Position numbers and translations under genes: made by a program. Under the pieces are notes generated by a model. It worked only from the letters and a program-made list of their open reading frames with translations, was not told the origin of the DNA and ran no database searches. A stretch of DNA of 64,000 bases, from positions 408,515 to 472,514 of the forward strand of contig BSBM01001443.1 in assembly GCA_027924585.1 (NCBI GenBank), given 5' to 3'. Position 1 is the first letter of the stretch, and every line of letters starts with the position of its first letter. Of this stretch, positions 47,592 through 58,953 are shown piece after piece. This DNA is from Larix kaempferi (taxonomy: Eukaryota; Streptophyta; Pinopsida; Pinales; Pinaceae).

Positions 47592-50500
47592 TCATGCATA
47601 TGTACTCGTTTGTTCCTCATTCTTATACCAATTGCATTTCTTTGATGCTTGAGTCATAAGACCAAATGGAATTCTTCTGTAAGCAAATGTTCCCCATTTT
47701 GTGTGGAATGTGTTTTTAAGATGATCATTTTTTGCCACTAACACCTGATTATATCCTAAAAACCCATCTATTAAGGAGAACATTTATGAGCCCGATACAA
47801 GTTGTAAAACTTGTTCCATGTGTAGAACCGTATAATTGTCTTTGTCTGATGCTCTATTTATATTTTGAAAATCCACAGACAGTCTTATATCACCCAATTT
47901 CTTTCCTACATGCACCAGGTTTTCCACCAATTCAGAATGTCGAACTTTGAAAATAATCTTGGCATCTAATAACTTATTTAATTCCTTCTGAATCAGTGGC
48001 TCTAAGGTAGGGTGCATTTTCCAAAGTTGTTGTTGAAAAGGCTTCGCACCTTGTTTGATTGGGATCACATGTTGTATAATACTTGTATCATATTTCTTCA
48101 AATCATCATTCATCCATGGAAATACATCCTTATATTGTTGAAACAGTTTAATAAATTTATGTTTTTCACCGGGTGAACAACATCTTCCCAAATTCACATA
48201 TTTTGGTTCTTGCTATGTTCCTAGATTCACCAATTCATATTGCATGGAAGAGCTATTTTTTTTTAAATTAGTTGGATTCGGAAATTTATGTTGAATATCA
48301 AATAAAATTTCTAGAGTCCCTACCCCTTTCGGCATAGAATTTCCATTGCTTGTATTCTGATTCTCTAGATCTGATTAATGTTGAGCTTCATCAATAATTG
48401 AATCTTTGAATGTGTCTTCATCAATCAAAAAATCAATAATTTGTTCAACATCATCAAACACTCTCCAATTTGTCACATTATCTGGAACAGATGGTCTGAA
48501 AAGTAATTCAATGGAACATTTTTTATTAGTTGGTACTAAACGTGAAGCAGAAGTAGCTAATAAATCAGTAACAACATTTTGTAACCTATGAATAAAATTT
48601 ATATTAAAAGCATCAAATTAGGGATCAAATTCCATACCTCAGCTTGATAACCTTTCAAGTGTGGAGATAAGAAATGAATAGTATTCCTTACTAGTCTGAC
48701 AATTATCTCAGAATCACTATAAAAATTTAAATTCTTAGTATTTAAATCAATTCCATTTTTTATTCCTTGAATCAAGGCTTCATATTCAGCAGTGTTATTG
48801 GTGCATTCGAATTCTAATCTACAAGAGAGAAATAATATTTTCCTTTTATGATCTACAAGAACATAACCGGCTCCTGCTCCCTCCTGTGTCTTGGAACCAT
48901 CGAAAAATAAATTCCAAATTTTAACTTCTACTTTATCTAAATTAGTATTAACATCTAAGTCACTAACTAACTCTACTATATTACAATCAATCTTGTCAGA
49001 CCGTGAAAATTGAAGGAGATTGGACTGTGTGTCTGAATTATGACCAGTAGTCTCGGCTTGATAACTTCCAGGTTCTATTTCTAAGAAATAATTCCCCAAC
49101 ACGGATTTTGAAAAATTAACTGGTTCATTCTTCCCTTCTAACCCAGTCACATTGAACTTCATGTGTGGTTCTCTTAACACTTTAATCTAGTTCTGCTTGT
49201 TTTGGTACGATAACCAAAAATGAGACCAATCATTTTCAAAATATCCATTTAACTTACTTGACCAATCCCTGCTTAATATCAATCCATAAGCTTCTGGTAT
49301 ATCCACTACTACAATATCGATAAATTGGAAAACTCTTGAATCTGTAGTCAATCTAATCAAAACATTCTTCATCTCCCCGACAACTTTTACATCCAACCTG
49401 TCAAGTTGAATAATCCGAGAAGGGGATGCAATCGGTTGTCCATTAATATTTTTACAAATAGAAAGTAGCATAATATTGGATGAAGCTCCTGAATCAACCA
49501 AGCAGTTATGCACATTATAATTAAAAAATTCAAAAGTCAGCAAGAAAGGTGATGTCTGAGATCTTGACTTACCACCAATCCTAGCTTCGTTGATATCAGT
49601 ATCTGACTCAATGACCACCGGCTGCTTATCTTTGTTAACAACATTACTCGTTGTTGCATTCTAATCGAAAGCCTACAACAACCTCTTTCTTTGTTGTGTT
49701 AAATTACACATTTCAAATAAAGGTATGCTAGCTTTTGTTTTCTTAATGTCTTCAACAATATCATACCCCATGTTATGATTTCCACCTATATTAGGTTTAT
49801 TTGATGAAGGGGTTATCTCTTTATGAACTACAGGGGTTGTTCTTTTTGTAACTTCGGAAGGATTATTGGATCTTTTCTTTGCTACTTTTGGTAGTGGTTG
49901 ATTTGCATTATTAGTATTATTTAGACTTTTGATAGTAGCATTACTAGCTTTCCCTTTTGAAAGAGATATGTTATGATCTTCAATCGGTCCTTTACTCCTA
50001 GTAGCATAATCAATAGATGAGATTTGGATTTCATCTATTTCTTCTTCATCAACTAAATCAAGATTTGGTGCCCAATCCCATAAAACAAGAGTGGTTTCTT
50101 CATTATCATCTTCAGTTTCATTTGATTGAACTTTATCATTATCTTCTTGTTCAATGAGTTGTTGATCCAACAATTGATTCATTACTAAGGTCATTGAATT
50201 TATCCACTACGGACAAGTTTTCTCGGAATGTTGTTCTTGATGAAAAGTACAAAAATGATCCATACCAACTTCGTTCAAGTTAAGAATAGCTAAGTCATTA
50301 GTTGGAGGCTTTGGGATTTCCTCCTTTTTCTTATAAAAAGGTTTAAAAGGCTTCTTTGTTGAAGAACTGGTCCCTTTTTCTTTCTCTAAATCCACTATTT
50401 TATTGGATGATGTTTGAACCAATTTGACTACACTCTCTAAATCATTCGAATATTCTTCATTAAGCTTAGTCAATAACAATGGTTAATTAGAGGTTATAAG

Positions 50501-51115
50501 TCTTGATTCAATTTCTACAGCATGCTTCACAATGTTATTCATTTCTGTCTCCACCTTTTTAGCTTCTTCAAAATTTTCTGTTAAGGTAGCTTTGCATGAT
50601 CATTTAACAAACATGGATGGGGATGGATGCAATGTTGTGGTATAATATTCAATTAAATATTCTTCAACAGGTTTAGTAGCAACACTGAATTTGTTTAATA
50701 CCATGGTAAACCTTTGATTGAAATCTTGCACTTTCTTCTTTTTATCCATCCTTAAAGACAATAATTCTTTCATGAGTGAAGCTAAAGTTCGATGTTCACC
50801 AAATTTACTTTAAAAAACCTTTTCAAAAGTGTCCCAATCAGTTATGGAACCGGTTTGAAAACTAAAAGACCAAGATGATGCTTTAGTTTCGAAAGTGTAT
50901 GGGAACAACCTACATACCACATATTCATGTTCCACATTTAGCAAATTCAAAGCCAAGTAAAAAAATTTCGGATGGTCATCAGCAGAAATTCCTTTCCCGA
51001 GATAAAATTTAGGCAATACCCACTCTGGATGTTTGGGAAAACCATGCAGAGGAGCAAGTAAATTTAACGGTCCTCTAGCCCTCCAAGCAGCTGGTTGATT
51101 AACATTATGAGCCAT
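47592..51115 (-). pseudogene. Nested Ty3 gag-pol: gag, protease, RNase H, RT (truncated)
   Basis: Leftwards on the - strand: gag (51115-50810, PLHGFPKHPEWVLPKFYLGKG; continuing to FCTFHQEQHSEKTCP at about 50215); a linker (50194-49673); aspartic protease (49618-49187, LVDSGASSNIMLLS, then GLILSRDWSSKLNGYF); an RNase H of the DGS..AGAG, NNTAEYEAL, SDSEIIVRLVRN type (48920-48650); and RT (48197-47592, DVFPWMNDDLKKYDTSII, IRLSVDFQNINRASDKDNY, SLIDGFLGYNQV, IPFGLM). RT stops before the catalytic YxDD region, so the 3' half including integrase is lost. Several stops and frameshifts occur. The RNase H upstream of RT is an arrangement I recall from plant Ty3 polyproteins. Confidence 0.85.
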
Positions 51116-51559
51116 GTTATCAATACGTGGAGGATATTGAGGAGTTGAATGTGGAGGTGTTTGTATATGTGGAGAAGTTATTGACTCCGGAGAATTAGGT
51201 ATTAATTGATTTATAGTATCTCAAATATCTTGCAACGATAAATCAACCAATTCTTCCAAGGATTCAACAAGTACGGAACCCTTATTATGCACAACTCTTC
51301 TTCTAGGAGCTTTCCTTCTAGGTAATAATGGTACTATCGATAATCCTCCAAGTTTGCTCACGTAAGACCTAGTATGTCTTCTAAAATTATCTACTTCTTG
51401 ATGAGGAACAACATATAAATGCTCAATGTGATCAGTTTCAAAATTAAGGTTTTCTTGATAATCAACCTCAGGGATTAGTTCATCTAGTTGAGAGGTTTCA
51501 AAGGAAGACCCGAAAAAATTTCCTCATGAAAACAAAATTCCTCTACAAGCCATACACTG

Positions 51560-51584
51560 GTGACCCTCCTTCTAGCGCCAAATT
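51560..51584 (-). promoter_or_regulatory. Primer-binding site of the nested minus-strand element
   Basis: On the - strand TTTGGCGCTAGAAGGAGGG follows GGTGTCAACA, the apparent end of a 5' LTR. It lies about 450 bp upstream of the gag start, as expected. Confidence 0.6.
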
Positions 51585-52144
51585 TGTTGACACCTGTAAA
51601 AATCCTTGCGTCGACAGTAGGGATTCTCCCCAATGAAAAGTCCCAACTAAACTATTCACTATTTGGAATGGGGAATCTGTCTGGTTTATGCCCCAGCTAC
51701 TGTGGAAAGTGTTTTGATTTTAGTTTATCAGTTGCGGTTGGGTCCACCGTTTAGATTTTATTATTTAAGCATGCAAATGCCCTAATTCTAACAATGCATG
51801 ATTCTAACTAGGTTGAGTTTGACTGATATGTAGAAGTCTCACAAGTGATGCACATGTTCTTACCTCTCGTCTTACCACTTCTACATTATCAGTCAGTTAA
51901 AAATATTCTACTAAAGCACATATATTTAACTAACTAGTCTAATATATCCTTGCAAGGACCAGAATTTAAAATATGAGTAATGGCTGAGATTGCTTATACA
52001 ACTTCAACAATTAGCTCATTGAAATAAAAGCATCCACAATCACAGTAAAATAATTACACAAAGATAACTTTGGTACACATTTGTTTCATTCATTACTCAG
52101 TTTACACATAACATTGCATTTATAATTACCATTAGTAAACGCAT
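51585..52144 (-). repeat. Probable 5' LTR of the nested minus-strand element
   Basis: On the + strand it begins TGTTGACACCTGTAAAAATCC. The outer boundary is not clear, and no matching 3' LTR survives because the element is truncated near 47.6 kb. Confidence 0.4.
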
Positions 52145-54016
52145 TCACATACCTTTAGAATAATCTAATAAAGCAAGAAAGATCTTACTATATAGATGAA
52201 CAAAGGATCTTACAGAATGTTGCTTTGAAGGCATGAAAGGCATGAGTCCAAGATCAGCCAATGGAAGATGACCTCTAGTAAGAGGTATTTTTGGACTAGG
52301 ATCAGCAGGATTATCTACATTAATATCTTGTTGATCCTGATTTTCTTCTTGATTCTTCTTTTCTTCTGCGGATTTCTTGATCCTTTCATCTTCTTCCCTA
52401 TTCTTGTTAGCTTCATCGTGTAACCTCTTATGTTCTTGCTCTGCAATTTTCCTATTTGTTCTTTCTTGTTCTTCTGTTATTCTTGCCTCCTCTTCTCTTT
52501 GTATTCTTTCTTCCTCTTGCAACCTTTTTTCTTTCTCAACTGCTAAGGCCTCCTCATTGACTTTCTTCTTCTATGCACCTTTTATGGCTTCTTTTGACTG
52601 GATTGAACTTGTTTATGTTTTCCTATCGAACCTCTTATTAAATTCTGCCATGTTCTTTGCTCGCTTGTACATTTATTTGTCTTTCAAGAAGTGATCAGAG
52701 TACTCGAAATCGATTCTACATGACGCACAGTGTTTGGATACCTTATGTAAACTATAATTTCTGATGAAAATTTTCTCCCCAAAGTGATATGCTTCCAATT
52801 CCTTTACAAAATTTTCATCCCCTTTGACTTTGGTGAACTTGTATGCTCTGATTGGGAATGGGAGTGGCGGATAAGAGGCCTTTTTATTATCATGCAGAAA
52901 ATGTCCGACGCCATTTACAAAAACTTGTCTCACTGATTCCTTTAGGAAAACATAATCTGTAACATACTTTGGCATCAAAGAAGGGCTTTTGGTGCCTCCA
53001 TACATTTAGATATAGGTGCCTTCTGGTGTAAAGTAGCAATCTCCATATTCATTGATTAAATCCAAAGCCGCATCTGAGATACAGTTTGGCTCTTTGTCAA
53101 AAATTAATCGATATAGAGGTATTATGAACTCTTCGCAAATTGTCTTGTAGAAACTTGCATGTCTATGCACCCACAAGATCCGATATGCTACATAGATGGG
53201 GGTCTCGTCTGGAACCCAATAGCACCCGATCTTATGGAGTGGATTTATGATAAGGATACAATCAATCAGATAAGAGGACATGTAGAATTCCTCTTTCGTT
53301 TGTTTCAATCCCTCCTGAGCTGCTAATATAGTCTTAGCCATGTTCTCTGAAATGATGTCTTCCCAGTTAAATACAGTACCATGTGTAGTGACATGATATA
53401 TTAGCGGAACCCTGTCGAGCTTATACATGTTCACACTTGCCCTCCCATAAACTCTACATAACATCATTGCAACAATTCTGAATGGAGTTTTCATATTTTG
53501 TGTATCGTGCTCTCCACTATCTCTTTGCCTCAATTGTTTACCAGGGAGAAGCATTTTCTTTGCGTACTCCGAGTGATTTATATTTACGTTATTAATCCAA
53601 TCATTAGTTAGGAATTCCTTAGGTGCTGGCAACTTGTAGGCTTTACTAATGTGCACAGGTTGAAATGAAGTGATTCCATTTCCACTAACTCCTAAAATGA
53701 TTCTGAAATTGGCATCGATATTTGGCAAGATCCAGCCTTTGACTTCGGAACAAGCGAACAATTATGGTCGAGTAGCCACCTTGTGAAGTCCAAATTTCTT
53801 TATATTTTGATATAACACCATGTCTTCGATCGAGGCATCTGGCACGTTTTGGTCTCTGATGAGCTGGTAGATTTCTCCCCACTTGTATTTGGAGACTATT
53901 CCAATGACCACTCTCATATCTTCGAACTGGATCTCCATGGTAGATTCTGGAACTATCTCAATGTCAGAATAAGATTCTACCACTTTGCATTTGTGTTTAG
54001 ATACTCTCCTAGACAT
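52145..54016 (-). pseudogene. Antisense ORF remnant in the Tat-like element
   Basis: A - strand frame begins MSRRVSKHKCKVVESYSD at 54016. It runs through an in-frame stop at about 53762 to FACSEVKGWILPNIDANF and on to 53006, another in-frame stop, then to about 52675. It continues after more stops to a highly charged coiled-coil end (EEERIQREEEARITEEQERT, 52522-52145). The middle part (RIVAMMLCRVYGRASVNMYK, then DETPIYVAYRILWVHRH) resembles hypothetical proteins I associate with plant retrotransposons, but I cannot name a domain. It is antisense to the enclosing LTR pair, as known for antisense ORFs in some Tat elements such as Grande. Only a few stops break it. Confidence 0.5.
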
Positions 54017-54940
54017 GTCGGGATCCTAAAATATAAGAGCAGTATCAAGATTTGACATGGTTTATGTTTGCAGTATAATCAAAATTCTAATAAAACACTT
54101 AATAGCCTAGTTTATTTCTGCTCAAATTACCAAATAAGGTTATATGTATTCCTAACTATCGAAGCTATCAATCTGGCTGCACAACTACCCCAGTGCAAAA
54201 TACTCCTGAAGTACATGTAGATTTCAAATAATTCTCTATTGTGAATTTTTTTTTAAACTAATGGCTTGTATTTGTAATAAACAAAATAACAAGGTTGAGG
54301 ATTGGGAAGAGAAATGTTGAAACAAATGTTTTCTCTGGTGATGGCTCAATATTTTGGCACCAAATTTAAACAATTTTCTAACCCTGGCTTATCAGTTTAA
54401 GAATTCCAAACAGATTAAATGGAATAACAATAAGAAATTTTGAACTCAACCATTGAATAGCCACTAGTTCTTCTTCAAATTTCTTGATTTTAACTTCTAA
54501 GTTCAAAGGTTTTATGCCACCAATCATGCATGAAACTGGTTTAAATGCACCCTAATTCTGAATCCAAAAGCATGAGAAGACATTATATGCGAATAAAACA
54601 AATACTCTGAATAAGCTAATTTATTGACCATGTAGAATAGAAATTAGATCGATTGATTAACGCCTCCTCCAGTGATTGTTTGATTTATATGTCAGGTTTC
54701 AATAGTTTTCTTAAAACGTCAAAAAGCTTTTCAATCCGCAACTACAAAAGACGCTCTTGTTAGGGTTCAGGGTTCAGAACTGCTGCTAGAGACTAACGGT
54801 TGGCAACCACCTCGTTAGAGTATATACGCTTGGGTTGAAATGAACGAAAGATTGAACATGGAATCGCCCAAGCTTTGATGAAATTTTCGACTGGTCAGGG
54901 TTTAAATGCTTCCCTCAAAACCTATATGTGATCAATCATC
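54017..54940. other. Tat-like element 3' region, no gene seen
   Basis: AT-rich and non-coding. It ends in the purine run AAAAGGAGA before the 3' LTR. Confidence 0.4.
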
Positions 54941-54951
54941 CAAAAGGAGAT

Positions 54952-56045
54952 GCAAGCTACCGTATACAACTTCTATGATTTGCTACTGCAAAACTAGGGC
55001 AAAGAAAATGACTCTAACCAAAACCCTGGATACCTAATCAGATTTAGCCAATGTCACAAATATTAGGTAAAGAAAAGGACCACCTACATGGAAAGATAAT
55101 GTCCTTGCTTCTTAGTTGGTTTTCAAGGTGGCAGAAACCTTCTTCCAAGTGGCGTGGTCGAGCAAACGGTGTCCAAATAATGAAACGGGGCGGTTTTCTT
55201 CTCAATATACCGTTAACCCTAGAACTTAATAAATGGCTAACGAATGTTGAGAGAACTTTTCACATTACTTATGCAATCAAACAAAACTTTTCGGGTTCTT
55301 TATATTGGGTTGAAATAGGTTATGCCTTGATATATTTAGGGTAATATGTTCCTTTTGCATCAACATTCTCGACGCTTATAAAAATAAGTGTCTGTTGACC
55401 AAACTACAATATTGCCGATGTAAAAGTAACGCTTCTATCAAGCCTTTCTTTTCGGGTTGAATGAGATATTACCTCGATATTCTTCGGACCAGAATCAAAT
55501 TTGGAAGCGACTACTTCGGAGTGAAATTGAGAAGGAACCCGATACATGGAGGTGAAAACATCAAATATTTAACTGTTGAGGTATTTCGGGACAAAATCGA
55601 AGTATGCTCCAATATTTATGATGAGAAAAGGTAAGTCAGACCCGACCTCTTCAGAGAGAAATTAGGTTCAAATCCGATCATATCGGCACAAGATTGTATT
55701 GTGCTCTGACCATTTAGGAGCAATTCTCAATTTGCTAGTGACCATTTCAAAGCAAAATTTGATTTTACATCGACTGTTTCGGCGAGAAAGTTGATTTTGG
55801 CAGCGACTGTTTCGAGGAAAAATCATATTTTTCTCCTACTGTTTCAGCTAAAATTTTGATTTTACTCCGAAACATTAAAACTAGAAAAAAACTTCTAAGT
55901 GTAAAATTCTTTACAAGGAATCAGGCTCTAAATGACTTTGGAAATATAAACAACTAAAAGAAAAATAAAATTAAAATTTAACTCAAATTATAAGGAGGGG
56001 CCCTAAATCTTAAAAATTGGGGAAGGGGTTGCAACTGCAACCGTT
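54952..56045 (+). repeat. Tat-like 3' LTR (~1.1 kb)
   Basis: It starts TGCAAGCTACCGTATAC and ends GTTGCAACTGCAAC. It aligns with 46171-47268 with many substitutions and small indels. Confidence 0.65.
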
Positions 56046-58002
56046 GGTTGTAGCGAATCATCCAAAGCCTACAAAATATATGTGCCAGGTTAAGGACACA
56101 TTAAGGTCAGCCGAGATGTGACCTTCCATGAAGAGGCAGCATTCAAGCTATCAAAAGAGCTTCAGTATGATACAAACACTTAGGAGCATGAGACTCCTTT
56201 GATGGACGACCCAAATACTGATTATCCCCATTCAAATGTTCAGAGGGAAAATCTAGCAGAGTTATCAGATTCGCTAGCTCCTGATGAACCAGTAGAACTA
56301 GTTGATGAACCTCCTTCCAAGAGGAGGTCTGCATGGTGCCGAGCTATACTACAAGATGCAGAGAGGCATGGTGCACCATTAGGATATTCCAGAGAGCGAA
56401 AGAAACCTGACAGATATTCAGTGTTTGTTGCATGGATGAGTCACATCAGTGATTCAAAGCCTTCCACCTATGAAGAAGCTTCAAAGCAGCAAGTATGGAA
56501 AGATGCAATGGTAGAGGAATACAAGTCTATTCTGAAGAATGATGTTTAGGAAGTTGTTACTAAACCTGAAGGGTAGTCCATAGTTACTTCCATATGGCTT
56601 TACAAGATCAAGCATGTTGCTAATGGCAGTATTGAAAAGTATAAAGCCATATTTGTTGCCCAAGGTTTATCTCGGAAAGAAGGCATAGACTATGAGGAGA
56701 CATTTGCTCTTATGGCCAGGTACACCACTATTCAAGTTGTGATCTCACTTGCATCTATTATAGGATGGAAGCTTCACTAGATGGATGTGAAGACAACCTT
56801 CCTCAATGGTGAGGTTGAGGAAGAGGTTTATATTCAACAACTCGACAGGTTTGTGGTTCATGGGAAGGAGTCCCATGTGTGCAAATTGAAGAAAACCTTG
56901 TATGGGCTTAAGCAAGCTCCCAGAGCTTGGTATCCGAGAATTGAAAACTATCTTCAGAGACTGGGCTTCTCTAAGAGCGAAGCTAATCCAAATTTGTACT
57001 TCAAAGTAGTGAAGAACCAAACGTCGATATTGGTTCTATATGTTGATGATTTGCTCCTTACTGGAGAGGAACAATGGATTGCTTGGTGCAAGAGGGAGCT
57101 CACTTCTGAGTTCAAGATGAAAGACTTAGGTCTTATGCACTACTTTCTTGGCCTTGATATTTTGCAAAGAAAAGATGAGATATTTCTTTCTCAAGGGAAG
57201 TACACTATTGATATATTGTGCATGTTTGGCATGATGGATTGCAAATCCATGAGTACTCCGATGGTTTCCAATTTGAGGAAACTACATTAGTCAGATTATG
57301 GATCATATCCAGTGGACCTAACTTTGTATAAATAGATTATTGGTTTGTTGATGTACTTGATACACTCGAGACCAGATATATGTTATGCTATGAGTATTCT
57401 GAGTCAGTTTATGTCCGATCCGAGACGCAGACATTGGGTTGCTGCTAAGCATGTTCTTAGGTACCTTCAAGGTACAAATGCTTATGGACTCATATATGCC
57501 TCCAGTGGAGGGGTGTTGTTACTTGGTTATACTGACGTTGATTGGGGTGGTAGCATTGTGGACCGAAAGAGTACATTAGACTATTGTTTAGCATCGGTTC
57601 TACTATGATCTCTTGGTCCAGTAGGAAGCGGGGCTTTGTATCCCAGAGCACTACAAAAGCAGAGTATATTGCTGCTAGTACTACCTACCGAGAAGTAGTG
57701 TGGCTTAGGAAGCTACTTGTTGGGTTGTTCGATGAGAAGCTTGAGTCTATAGTCATTCAGTGTGAAAATCAAAGTTGCATCAAGATTTCTGAATACCATG
57801 TGTTTCATGATAAGTCAAAGCACATTGAAATGAAGTATCACGTCATCGGAGACATGGTCCAGAAAGGTACAATGAAACTTCAATACATTGCTATTGATGA
57901 GCAGATTGCAGATGTGTTAACAAAGCCTCTACCAATGACAAAGTTCAGTACTTCTGAGACAAGCTTGGTATGGAAAAGAATGTCTCCCTCATTGAGAGGG
58001 AG
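56046..58002 (+). pseudogene. Copia 3' half: integrase tail, RT, RNase H
   Basis: It begins at the end of the integrase region (SESSKAYKIYVPG, then SRDVTFHEEAAF). RT follows from about 56500 ([56 protein letters not shown]) and RNase H from about 57490 (YTDVDWGGSIVDRKST, TKAEYIAAST, KHIEMKYHVIGDMVQKGT, ADVLTKPLP). In-frame stops (for example near 56547, 56573, 56778 and 57288) and a frameshift near 57590 break it. The YVDD site is intact. The 5' part is not found to the left of the Tat-like insertion. A PPT (ATTGAGAGGGAG) and LTR follow. Confidence 0.9.
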
Positions 58003-58878
58003 TGTTAAATGTATAGCATCATGAGTCATTCTCCAAGCCAATCTTATGTAGCCAGGATTGGGCCTCATGTGTTGAGGTAGGGAGCCTGAGTTGGACTAAG
58101 GAACTTGGAGTAGATTTGAGTTGGACTTAAGAATGACAAAGCCTTCAGTTGTAAAATGTTATTCCTCATGTGTTGAGGTGAATGCTTTGATGTATCTAAG
58201 TGATTATGTTGTAAAGTCTTGTTCTACAAGGCTCAGGACTTGTGTGTCAAGTCAAATTCTCATGTGGACTTCCAGTTATAGTAGGTACCTGTTGGTTGTG
58301 GAGCCTAATCTTCCTTATTCAGAGGTCATTTTTTAGCCATGTTTGGATCCCAGCCCATGACGGGGGAGTTTGGGGGGGCTTCCCCCCCCCCAAATAGTCG
58401 CCATGGGGGGTCCAGGGGGGACAACGACTAGTTTGGGAGCCCCCCATAGTGAGGGTTCGGGGGCAGTGCCACCATAGCGAAATTTTTTAAAAAAATGCCT
58501 TGTAAAATGTTGTAATTTCATAGTCATGACTTGGTCAATAATATGGGCCCATGGTATTGGGTGTTCCATAGTATTTTCCCATGGTAATCGCTCTTTAAAA
58601 GGAAGGCATTGTAATACGGTTGTATATTGTAGCATTGAAAAGATCTCTGATTGTGTGAGAGATATTTTGAGAGAGTGAAGAGGAAGTCACAACGGATGTG
58701 CTTCAGGTTGTATCCCTTCATTTGTTGGACAGTATAATAAAAGGACTGGCAATTTCTCTGTGGACGTAGCCCAGATTGGGTGAACCACGTATATTGGTGT
58801 CTCTCTTGTATTGTGTTTATGTGATTTATATTTGCATCTTGTTTATTGTTATTGCTCTGCGATCTTGTTTTTCTAACA
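58003..58878 (+). repeat. Copia LTR (876 bp) flanked by internal sequence on both sides
   Basis: It begins TGTTAAATGTATAGC after a polypurine tract and ends TTCTAACA before the primer site ATTGGTATCAGAGCC. It therefore acts as a 3' LTR for the copia half at 56046-58002 and as a 5' LTR for the half at 58879-61250. A G/C-run segment (GGGGGAGTTTGGGGGGG, then a run of ten C) lies at 58360-58400. Confidence 0.85.
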
Positions 58879-58896
58879 ATTGGTATCAGAGCCAAA
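58879..58896 (+). promoter_or_regulatory. Copia primer-binding site
   Basis: ATTGGTATCAGAGCCAAAG directly follows the LTR and matches the usual initiator-tRNA primer site of plant copia elements. Confidence 0.85.
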
Positions 58897-58953
58897 GGTT
58901 TATTTGGAAGGTAAACTCGCAGGAAAGAAGGGTTCCTGGTTCGAGTGGGAGCA

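Larger units (their letters stand above)
46171..56045 (+). mobile_element. Tat-like Ty3 element with long LTRs, containing another element
   Basis: LTR-like sequences at about 46171-47268 and 54952-56045 align throughout and start (T)GCAAGCTACC, ending TGCAAC(A/C). After the left one comes TTGGTGACTAACTGGGGAAC, resembling the primer site of plant Tat/Ogre elements. Before the right one is the purine run AAAAGGAGA. Both place the element on the + strand. No sense gag-pol was recognised. The interior holds a - strand Ty3 element (about 47.6 to 51.6 kb or beyond) and a - strand ORF at 52.1-54.0 kb. The right flank continues directly into copia coding sequence (SESSKAYKIYVPG). The LTRs are visibly diverged, so this is an old insertion. 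Confidence 0.65.
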
